Shown here: one piece after another, positions 1-6,555 of the stretch
Numbering within the stretch: the stretch's first letter is position 1
Layout of the letters: each line of letters begins with the position of its first letter
Assembly (NCBI GenBank): GCA_031404635.1
Contig: JANNHY010000310.1
Coordinates: 1 to 12,012 of the forward strand
DNA: 12,012 nucleotides
Reading direction: 5' to 3'
From: JAENVT01 sp031404635
GTDB lineage: Bacteria > Actinomycetota > Acidimicrobiia > Acidimicrobiales > Ilumatobacteraceae
The notes under the pieces: model-generated
Told to the model about the DNA's origin: nothing
Database searches by the model: none
What the model saw: the letters and a program-made list of their open reading frames with translations, nothing else
Position numbers and translations under genes: made by a program

Positions 1-4
1 GGAC

Positions 5-34
5 GATGCAATAACGATATATCGTGACTGCATC
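5..34. promoter_or_regulatory. Extended dyad, likely PadR autoregulatory operator
   Basis: A perfect 12-base palindrome ACGATATATCGT occupies 14-25. It is flanked at equal distance by GATGCA (5-10) and TGCATC (29-34), so the 30-base dyad centred between 19 and 20 pairs at 13 of 15 positions. It ends about 50 bases before the start codon of the PadR gene. PadR proteins bind AT-rich dyads as dimers and commonly repress their own gene, so self-regulation is the natural reading. That last step is inference. The promoter boxes may lie partly before the window. Confidence 0.6.
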
Positions 35-84
35 ATTACTACCCACTCGCTGACCGCTCGGCGGCGACGAGCAAGGAGAGCACC

Positions 85-687
<603 letters not shown>

Positions 688-719
688 CACCTGGTCTGGC
701 CTGTCATCCGTGATGGCAC

Positions 720-734
720 CCTCGGTCCCCGAGG
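720..734 (+). terminator. GC-rich hairpin after the PadR gene, possible weak terminator
   Basis: CCTCGG and CCGAGG form a 6-bp stem around a 3-base loop, beginning 33 bases after the PadR stop codon. There is no T-run, so this is not a classical intrinsic terminator. It could slow polymerase or be chance. Confidence 0.25.
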
Positions 735-790
735 CCTGCACCACGAGAGGGTACGATGCGCGCAAGGGGGACGGTTCCAAAGGAGGCGCA

Positions 791-1417
791 ATGTCGGTAT
801 TCAGGTACGACGTGGACTACGAGGAGAATCGCAACCGGTTGACGGTGGCGTTTCGAATCATCCTCGCCATCCCACACCTCATCGTGTCGCATGTGTGGGG
901 CTACCTCGCTCAGATCCTCGCGGTCGTCCAGTGGTTCATCATCGTGTTCACCGGGAAGCGCAACGAGGGGATCTGGAACCTTCAGCGCAGCTGGCTCGAG
1001 TACTACTGCCGAGTCTCCGGCTACGCGTGGCTGCTGTTCGATCCCTATCCCGCGTTCGGTACCGACCCTGGGCCGGTACCGGTGCGCAGTGGCATCTCAT
1101 TCGAGGAGCCGGCCAACCGCCTCACGAACGGGCTCCGGTTGATCTGGATCATCCCTGCGGCGATCATCGCCGCGGTGCTCAGCATCGCCGCGGCCGTGGT
1201 GATCTTGATCTCGTGGTTCGCGATCGTCATCACCGGCACGCAGTCACGGGGCATGTGGGACTTCGTGCTCAAGGTCATGCGCTTCAGTTTGCAGGTGCAG
1301 TCCTACGGCCTGCTGATGACCGACACCTACCCGAAGTACGACGACGGTTCGATGGCCGCATCGGCGCCCGCATCGCCGATGCCGTCGTCGTCCACGCCGC
1401 CACCGCCGCCCATGTGA
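791..1417 (+). CDS. DUF4389 membrane protein with internal duplication
   Basis: A 208-residue protein of unknown function that resembles the DUF4389 family. The ATG at 791 has an excellent ribosome site (AAAGGAGG, ending a few bases before it). The protein contains two homologous halves, about residues 4-90 and 98-185. Each half starts with a short strand (YDVDYEENRNRLT and ISFEEPANRLTNG), has two hydrophobic segments, ends the second with WFxIVxTG, then carries a GIW or GMW motif, an aromatic helix and a DPYP or DTYP element. Four membrane spans are predicted. The tail is Ala/Ser/Pro-rich and finishes in a polyproline run. It lies 103 bases after the PadR gene on the same strand; a TACGAT box at 752-757 could be a -10 element, so it need not share the PadR transcript. 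The function is not known. It converges with the next gene. Confidence 0.85.
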   Translation: MSVFRYDVDYEENRNRLTVAFRIILAIPHLIVSHVWGYLAQILAVVQWFIIVFTGKRNEGIWNLQRSWLEYYCRVSGYAWLLFDPYPAFGTDPGPVPVRSGISFEEPANRLTNGLRLIWIIPAAIIAAVLSIAAAVVILISWFAIVITGTQSRGMWDFVLKVMRFSLQVQSYGLLMTDTYPKYDDGSMAASAPASPMPSSSTPPPPPM

Positions 1418-1432
1418 CAACAAGCTGGTCGG

Positions 1433-2104
1433 TCAGACCACGACCGGAAATCGTGGATCGGAGTGCTTGGCGCGCCCGGCGGCGGCGCGGATGAATGCCA
1501 TATCGTCACTCAGGTCAGCGGGGCGGCCGGCCACGGTTCGGCGCGCCAGTAGTTCTTCCAAGATGGCGGTCGTCGTCACCACGCCGGCGTCGAGCGAAAT
1601 CGCCGACGCACCTACGGCAGCGGTCAAATCCAAGCCATGCACCACTGCCTCAACCGTTCTGGTTGGGACCCACTCGTCGAGGCGCATCAGCGCGAAGTAG
1701 CCCGACCCGATTTCGTCCGGTGCGTGCTCTCGCGCCCCGGCCACGGTTGCTCGGAACGTTTCACTGAGTTTGTCGGACAGCGACGCGGGGCTGTGTTGGC
1801 TGGCGAGGCTCTTGGCGTAGTCGTAGACGACGGGCGCAACTTGACTTCGATCGGCGATGAAGAAACTGACCCGATCGCGACCGGGTTGGCCGGTTTGTAT
1901 CGAGTCGAGGAGCCCGAGCGTCAACCCGATCGAGATGTCGATGTGGGCGATCAACTCCTTGACGTCCCACGGGGGCGTCGCCGCGTCGAATGGCTCCAAC
2001 AGTGTGGTCCGACTCCAGTCGTCGGGTGGCAACTCGCGGACGAATTTCTCCAGCGCCCCGAGTTCCGCTTCCAAGGTCGATATGGCGTCGTCGTGATCTG
2101 GCAT
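1433..2104 (-). CDS. Maleylpyruvate isomerase-family mycothiol-dependent enzyme
   Basis: A 223-residue soluble DinB-like four-helix protein of the TIGR03083/MDMPI type. The expected metal triad is visible: His54 in LIAHID, then Glu152 and His156 in the VEAVVHGLDL helix, matching the His/Glu/His zinc site known in the Corynebacterium maleylpyruvate isomerase. WDVKELIAHID near residue 46 is the usual family signature. Members use mycothiol as cofactor or for S-transfer, but most paralogues have unknown substrates, so a true maleylpyruvate isomerase role (gentisate breakdown) should not be assumed; no gentisate genes are in view. The reading frame stays open far upstream. The ATG at 2104 is preferred because it is preceded by a strong AGGGGGG ribosome site and the family begins close to this point. 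The upstream extension is the antisense of the synthetase gene. It is divergent from that gene with an 81-base spacer. Confidence 0.88.
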   Translation of the reverse strand: MPDHDDAISTLEAELGALEKFVRELPPDDWSRTTLLEPFDAATPPWDVKELIAHIDISIGLTLGLLDSIQTGQPGRDRVSFFIADRSQVAPVVYDYAKSLASQHSPASLSDKLSETFRATVAGAREHAPDEIGSGYFALMRLDEWVPTRTVEAVVHGLDLTAAVGASAISLDAGVVTTTAILEELLARRTVAGRPADLSDDMAFIRAAAGRAKHSDPRFPVVV

Positions 2105-2185
2105 TGTGATACCCCCCTGGTCGGACCCTAGCCGCCGAGGGATACAGTCCAGACGATCCAACAGTCTCGACACAGGGGGATCCAA
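2105..2185. promoter_or_regulatory. Divergent promoter spacer between isomerase and synthetase genes
   Basis: This 81-base spacer must hold the start signals for both divergent genes. On the plus strand TACAGT (2143-2148) fits a TANNNT -10 box and AGGGGGA just before 2186 is the ribosome site. On the minus strand TAGGGT, read across about 2126-2131, is a weaker -10 candidate, with AGGGGGG as ribosome site. No convincing -35 box is visible for either direction. Confidence 0.4.
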
Positions 2186-3850
2186 ATGACCACCACCGCG
2201 CACGCGACCGGCGTTACCGCCACACCGCTGTTGGAAGAGACGATCGGCTCGGCCTTCGACCGCACCGTCGCCGCCTACGCCGACCGGGAGGCGCTGGTGG
2301 TCCCCTTCCAGGGGATCCGGCTCACCTACCGCCACCTCGCCGAGCAGGTCGATCGGCTGGCCCGTGGCTTGATCGGTATGGGTCTCGACAAAGGGGACCG
2401 CCTGGGGATGTGGAGCCCCAACTGTGCCGAATGGGTGTACATCCAATTCGCCGCAGCGAAGGTGGGAGTGGTTCTGGTGAACATCAACCCCGCCTACCAG
2501 ACCGAGGAGTTGCGCTACTCGCTGGCCCAGTCGGGCTGTCGAGCCTTGGTGTCGGCGACGGGCTTCAAATCCAGCGACTACGCGGCGATGATCGCCGAGG
2601 TCCGCCCCTCGTTGCCCGATCTCGAGCATGTCGTGTTGCTCGACACCCCGGGCTGGGCTGCCCTGCTGGCCGCCGCCGACCGCGTCGCACCCGAGAGACT
2701 GGCCGCCCGCAGCGCCTCGTTGACAAACCACGATCCGATCAACATCCAGTACACCAGCGGCACGACCGGGTTCCCCAAAGGCGCAACCCTCAGCCACCGC
2801 AATCTGCTCAACAACGGCTACTTCTGCGGCGAGGGGTTCGGCTACACCGAGGCCGATCGGGTGTGCATACCGGTGCCCTTCTACCACTGCTTCGGGATGG
2901 TGATCGGCAACCTGGCCTGCCTCACTCACGGCACGACGACGGTGCTGCCGGCGCCGTCGTTCGACGCCCTCGCCACGCTGCAGGCGCTCGAGGCCGAGCA
3001 CTGCACGAGCGTGCTCGGCGTGCCGACGATGTTCATCGCCATGCTCGCCCACCCCGAGTTCCACAACTTTGACCTGTCGTCGCTGCGAACCGGGATGATG
3101 GCCGGCTCGCCATGCCCGGTCGAGGTCATGAAGCAGTGCGTCGACGAGATGCACATGCACGAAGTCACAATTGGCTACGGCATGACCGAGACTTCGCCGG
3201 TGTCGACCCAGACCTCACCCGACGACCCCCTCGACAAGCGCGTCGGCACTGTTGGGCGGGTCCACCCTCACGTGCAGGTCAAGATCATCGACCCGTCCAG
3301 CGGTGCCACCCTTGGCCTCAACGAGCCGGGTGAGCTGTGCACCAAGGGCTACTCGGTGATGCTCGGCTACTGGAACGAGCCGGAAATGACCGCCGAGGCC
3401 ATCGATGCCGACGGCTGGATGCACAGCGGTGACCTCGCCATCATGGATTCCGACGAATACCTGAGCATCGTCGGGCGGATCAAGGACATGATCATTCGCG
3501 GCGGCGAGAACATCTACCCACGCGAAGTCGAGGAATTCCTCTACTCCCACCCCGACATTGTCGACGTGCAGGTGATCGGTGTTCCCGACTAAAAGTACGG
3601 CGAAGAGCTAGTCGCGTGGATCCGCGTACGCGAAGGGGCCAGCATGACCCGCGAAAACGTCGCCGCGTTCTGCCATGGACGGATCGCCCATTTCAAGATT
3701 CCCCGCCACGTGCACATCACCGACGACTTTCCCATGACCGTCACTGGAAAGATCCAGAAGTTCCGGATGCGCCAGATCTCGATGCAGGCGCTTGACATCG
3801 GGCACCACTCCGGTGGGCCGGTCACTGGCCCCATCGTTAGGCGCAATTAA
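2186..3850 (+). pseudogene. Acyl-CoA synthetase (AMP-binding) interrupted by an in-frame TAA
   Basis: This is a fatty-acyl or short-chain acyl-CoA ligase of the ANL superfamily, which would activate a carboxylic acid with ATP and CoA. Conserved elements are present in order: the P-loop motif YTSGTTGFPKG (residues 189-199), GYGMTETSP (330-338), HSGD (413-416), GRIKD (430-434) and GGENIYP (439-445). Codon 469 (3590-3592) is TAA. Reading past it in the same frame gives a normal family C-terminus (KYGEELVAWIRV and onward) to a TAA at 3848-3850, including the catalytic lysine loop TGKIQK with Lys522 if the stop is counted. Homologues normally have an acidic residue after VPD, so one GAA-to-TAA change explains the break. 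The truncated 468-residue product would lack the lysine needed for adenylation. Total length (about 554 codons) is normal for the family. The ATG at 2186 has a good AGGGGGA site. A sequencing or assembly error is the main alternative. Confidence 0.88.
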
Positions 3851-3860
3851 CGTTGGCCCA

Positions 3861-4850
3861 ATGGAAATGCCGCTGCCCGCACCGTATGTGGCCCGCCCGT
3901 ACCGCGGCCCTGCAGATCATGCGATCCTGGCCAAGATCCTGACCGAGTACCGGCAGCACTCTGGGTTTTCCGAGGTGCCGACCGCCGAGCAGATCGACGT
4001 GACGTACGCCAACCTGACCAATTGCGACCCGGCGACCGACGTCGTTGTGGTCGAGACCACGGCAGGTCAGCCGGTCGCCTATGCCCGAGTCAGTTGGGAG
4101 GACCTCGATGAGGGCTGGCGCGACTACATCGTTTTCGCACCGACGCGGCCGGCTCACCTGGCCGAGCCGCTGTTCTTGGCGATGGTCGCCGCCCAGGAAA
4201 TCCACATGCGACCGCTGGCCGACGGCGTCGCCCGCGCCAGGTTCCGGGCATATGCGCCTCACCCTGGGCCGGGTCTGGCACCGACCCACGAGTCGGCGTG
4301 GCTGGAGTCCGTCGGCTACCGGGCGATCCGCTTCGAAGCCGCGCTGGTGCGACCTCACCTCGACGACATACCCGACCTGCGGCTGCCCGAAGGTGTCGAG
4401 ATCCGCCCCGTGACCCCGGAGATGATGCGCCCGATCTGGGAAGCCCACTCCGAGGCATTCCGCGGGTCGTGGGACTTCCACGAGGAAACCGAGCAGGACT
4501 ACCGGCAATTTCACGACGACCCATTGCGCGACGAGTCGTTGTGGAAGATCGCTTGGGTGGGTGACACCATCGTCGGGCAGGTGAAGAGTTTCATCAATCC
4601 CGAGGAGAACTCGACGATGGGCTACCGGCGCGGTTACACCGAGTACATCTCGACGCATGCACAGTGGCGTAACCGGGGCATAGCCGCAGCCCTCATCGCC
4701 ATGAGCCTGCGCGAACTGAAGGCCCGTGACATGACCGAGGCGGCACTCGGCGTCGACACCGACAACCCCGGCGGCGCATTCCACCTGTACACCAGCCTGG
4801 GCTTCGAACTGCGCTCCTTCGAGGCGGTCTACGCCAAGCCGCTGCCGTGA
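3861..4850 (+). CDS. Two-domain GNAT-family N-acetyltransferase
   Basis: A 329-residue cytoplasmic protein with two GNAT folds in tandem. The N-terminal half (about 1-160) is degenerate, while the C-terminal half carries the acetyl-CoA binding motif A QWRNRGIAAALI (residues 268-279), followed by the typical motif B pattern of Asn, aliphatic residues and LYTSLGFE. The tandem layout recalls mycothiol synthase MshD and similar actinobacterial acetyltransferases, but nothing here identifies the substrate, and it should not be called MshD. The ATG at 3861 lies 10 bases after the end of the synthetase frame, which suggests co-transcription. No clear ribosome site is visible, so coupled translation is possible; if so, the premature stop upstream could lower its expression. 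An in-frame ATG at 3792 overlaps the synthetase and is less likely, and ATG at 3867 is also possible. Confidence 0.88.
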   Translation: MEMPLPAPYVARPYRGPADHAILAKILTEYRQHSGFSEVPTAEQIDVTYANLTNCDPATDVVVVETTAGQPVAYARVSWEDLDEGWRDYIVFAPTRPAHLAEPLFLAMVAAQEIHMRPLADGVARARFRAYAPHPGPGLAPTHESAWLESVGYRAIRFEAALVRPHLDDIPDLRLPEGVEIRPVTPEMMRPIWEAHSEAFRGSWDFHEETEQDYRQFHDDPLRDESLWKIAWVGDTIVGQVKSFINPEENSTMGYRRGYTEYISTHAQWRNRGIAAALIAMSLRELKARDMTEAALGVDTDNPGGAFHLYTSLGFELRSFEAVYAKPLP

Positions 4851-4857
4851 ACCCCAG

Positions 4858-5307
4858 TCATTCGATGTCCATCGAATCGAACGTCAACGTGAGTTCCTCG
4901 ACGGCGATGTCGCCGAAGTTCGAATCGAGCGGGGTCACCCGATAGTTCACTGGGAACGCATTGCGGAACCGCCAGCTCCACACCGGTGCGCGCTCCTCGT
5001 CGAGCAGCGTGACGGTGATGTCGCGGTCGACGTTCGACTGTGCTTCGCGGGCTTGCCGCCACCACTCCCACAGGTCGGTCGATCCGATGAGTCCCCGCTT
5101 GAGCACGAGGTGGCCGTACTTGGCGAGTCCGGGCTGCTTGCGGGATTCCTGTGTCTTGTCGTTTCCGCTGCGATACGCGACTTCGTCGATGATCGCATCA
5201 GGCAGTTCGACCCGGAAGAACGTCGCCCGGATGTCGGCCGGATCGTAGGCACCCAGGTCGACGAGGAAGTTCGAGCCCTCATAGGGATGGTCACGAAGGA
5301 TTGCCAT
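4858..5307 (-). CDS. Phage T4 gp19-type tail tube protein, contractile injection system
   Basis: A 149-residue protein matching the pattern of the T4-like tail tube family (Pfam Phage_T4_gp19), which forms the inner tube of contractile phage tails and extracellular injection systems. Characteristic elements appear in order: FLVDLG and FFRVELPD near the N-terminus, YRSGND (45-50), PGLAKYG (59-65), LKRG (69-72), the DLWEWW helix (78-83), ITVTLLDEE (97-105), WSWRFRNAFPV (110-120) and the closing strand VEELTLTFDSMDIE. The length is what tube proteins usually have. No sheath, baseplate, spike, AAA+ or terminase gene is seen in the window, so it is an orphan here. It starts 31 bases after the MtfA-like gene on the same strand and is probably co-transcribed. 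The ATG at 5307 has only a weak ribosome site. Recruitment to a non-tail role is possible. The GNAT gene converges on it with a 7-base gap. Confidence 0.85.
   Translation of the reverse strand: MAILRDHPYEGSNFLVDLGAYDPADIRATFFRVELPDAIIDEVAYRSGNDKTQESRKQPGLAKYGHLVLKRGLIGSTDLWEWWRQAREAQSNVDRDITVTLLDEERAPVWSWRFRNAFPVNYRVTPLDSNFGDIAVEELTLTFDSMDIE
4860..4877. terminator. Inverted repeat between convergent GNAT and tube genes
   Basis: ATTCGATG and CATCGAAT form perfect 8-base arms around TC. The repeat begins 10 bases after the GNAT stop codon and overlaps the last codons of the tube gene. Only seven bases separate the two convergent genes, so a shared bidirectional terminator would have to overlap coding sequence, as this does. 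It has no T-tract. The placement is suggestive, but the repeat also encodes the conserved end of the tube protein. Confidence 0.35.
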
Positions 5308-5338
5308 GTCGCCATCATGACCGCTCGACTCGACCAAC

Positions 5339-6085
5339 TCAGTGACGGACGAGTTCCTCCCGTGCTGCCGGGTCTTGCCGGTAGAAACCGGAGAGCACCT
5401 CGTACAGCTGTGGTTTGGCTTCGCGGAACTCGATCGGCTGATCGAAGAAGACCTCCGTGGCGACCGCGAAGAATTCGCCGGGATCCGTCGCCGCGTAGTC
5501 GCGCAGCAATGGTCCGCCCTGACCACTGCGGATCAGGTCGAGCTCCGAGGCGCACACCGCGATCCACCGGTCGAGCGCCGCCTGGTCGGGTAGCAGCGGC
5601 GTGCCGTCGACCACTCCGTCGAGCATGTCCACCTTGTGGGCGAATTCGTGCAGCACGACGTTGTGGCCACGCCCTCGGTGGCGGGCGCCATACCGGGCTT
5701 CGTCCCAGGCGAGCAGAATCGGGCCGCGGTCGTGATGGGCCTCGCCGAGCACCGGATGCGCACCGTCGTCGATCGCGCCGCGAATTGCGCTCGGACGAGG
5801 ACCGGGGATCGAGAACGCGCTGGGGTGAACGATGATCGAGGTGACCTTGGCGAAGTAATCGGTGTCGAGGCCGAGGATCAGCACAGCAGCTTGGGCGGCG
5901 ATCGTCACGACGATCTCGTCGGTCAGGGCGAACCCCTTCGCCGCCTCCCACCGCTTGTTGGCCATGACGAAGTCGGCCAACTCGGCGAGCCGAGTCTGCT
6001 CGGGCTGGCTCAGCACGTGCCAGTACGCCACGCGGCGCCGGACGATCTGCTCCCAATCCTCCGGCAGGTGATTGCGTTTCGACAT
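5339..6085 (-). CDS. mtfA: MtfA-like zinc-dependent peptidase (M90 family)
   Basis: A 248-residue soluble metallopeptidase. The zinc motif HEFAH is at residues 146-150 and the third ligand, Glu211, sits in the ATEVFF helix, the same arrangement as in Escherichia coli MtfA (peptidase family M90, related to the anthrax lethal factor fold). The N-terminal part contains the typical family region from LPEDWEQIVRRR through IAAQAAVLILGL. In E. coli MtfA binds the repressor Mlc and so affects glucose uptake by the PTS; no Mlc or PTS gene is seen here, so in this organism only a peptidase role can be supported. It lies 47 bases after ectC and 31 bases before the tail tube gene. The ATG at 6085 begins right where homologues begin, though the ribosome site is weak. 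All key residues are present and it looks intact. Confidence 0.92.
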   Translation of the reverse strand: MSKRNHLPEDWEQIVRRRVAYWHVLSQPEQTRLAELADFVMANKRWEAAKGFALTDEIVVTIAAQAAVLILGLDTDYFAKVTSIIVHPSAFSIPGPRPSAIRGAIDDGAHPVLGEAHHDRGPILLAWDEARYGARHRGRGHNVVLHEFAHKVDMLDGVVDGTPLLPDQAALDRWIAVCASELDLIRSGQGGPLLRDYAATDPGEFFAVATEVFFDQPIEFREAKPQLYEVLSGFYRQDPAAREELVRH

Positions 6086-6132
6086 CGACCAATGAATGTA
6101 TGCCGAGTGACGTTGGTTCGGACCGGGTGCAG

Positions 6133-6522
6133 TCAGTCAGGCATCAGCTCGTAGCCGCCGTCGGCGTTGTGGGTCTCGGTGCCGGCGACGGGCGGGTTGA
6201 AGACACAAACGAGGTGGAGGTCGCCCTTGGTCGCGCGGAGGATGTGCTCGTCGTGCTGATCCAGGGCGTAGATCGTTCCCGGACTTACCTGGAACGTCTC
6301 GCCTGTCGCGACGTCGACGACCTCGCCCTCTCCGGCGAAGCAGTAGTTGGTCTCGAGGTGGTTCTTGTAATGGAGGTGGCTCTCCGAGCCCTCGAGGATC
6401 GTCGTCTCGTGCACGCTGTAGCCCATGCCGTCGCCTTTGACGATCATCCGCTTGCTGTCCCAGCCGGGGCCCGACACATGGCGGCCGGTGTTGGCGATGT
6501 CTTCCGATCGGACGATGATCAT
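6133..6522 (-). CDS. ectC: L-ectoine synthase EctC, apparently solitary
   Basis: A 129-residue cupin enzyme that closes the ring of N-gamma-acetyl-diaminobutyrate to make ectoine, a compatible solute. Iron ligands known from EctC structures are present at the same numbers: Glu57, Tyr85 and His93. Substrate-pocket residues Trp21, Arg25, Thr40 and Tyr52 are also kept, with Phe108, Glu116 and His118 one position later than usual. The length is normal and the protein looks functional. Unlike normal ect operons, the neighbours are not ectA, ectB or lysC: an FAD-dependent oxidoreductase ends 33 bases upstream and an MtfA-like peptidase starts 47 bases downstream. Solitary EctC proteins are known and may act on imported or degradation-pathway intermediates, or make a related cyclic amino acid. 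The ATG at 6522 gives the exact family N-terminus (MIIVRS). Ectoine genes elsewhere on the chromosome cannot be excluded. Confidence 0.93.
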   Translation of the reverse strand: MIIVRSEDIANTGRHVSGPGWDSKRMIVKGDGMGYSVHETTILEGSESHLHYKNHLETNYCFAGEGEVVDVATGETFQVSPGTIYALDQHDEHILRATKGDLHLVCVFNPPVAGTETHNADGGYELMPD

Positions 6523-6555
6523 CAGCCGAAGTTACTCAAACGCTTGACAAGTGAT

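Noticed and set aside
2105..3160. Long minus-strand frame extending upstream of the isomerase gene
   Set aside because: It lies antisense to the well-recognised acyl-CoA synthetase, its translation is low-complexity and His/Gly/Arg-rich, and a strong ribosome site supports the start at 2104.
3590..3592. Selenocysteine or programmed readthrough at the synthetase stop
   Set aside because: The codon is TAA, not TGA; no following readthrough context or selenocysteine element is visible, and relatives have an ordinary acidic residue there.
3837..4784. Long minus-strand frame opposite the GNAT gene
   Set aside because: No family resemblance, His/Arg/Gly-rich composition typical of antisense in high-GC DNA, and the plus strand has a clear acetyltransferase.
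6543..6550. TTGACA on the plus strand between ectC and the oxidoreductase gene
   Set aside because: It points away from both minus-strand genes, and no -10 box is found at the right distance; probably chance.
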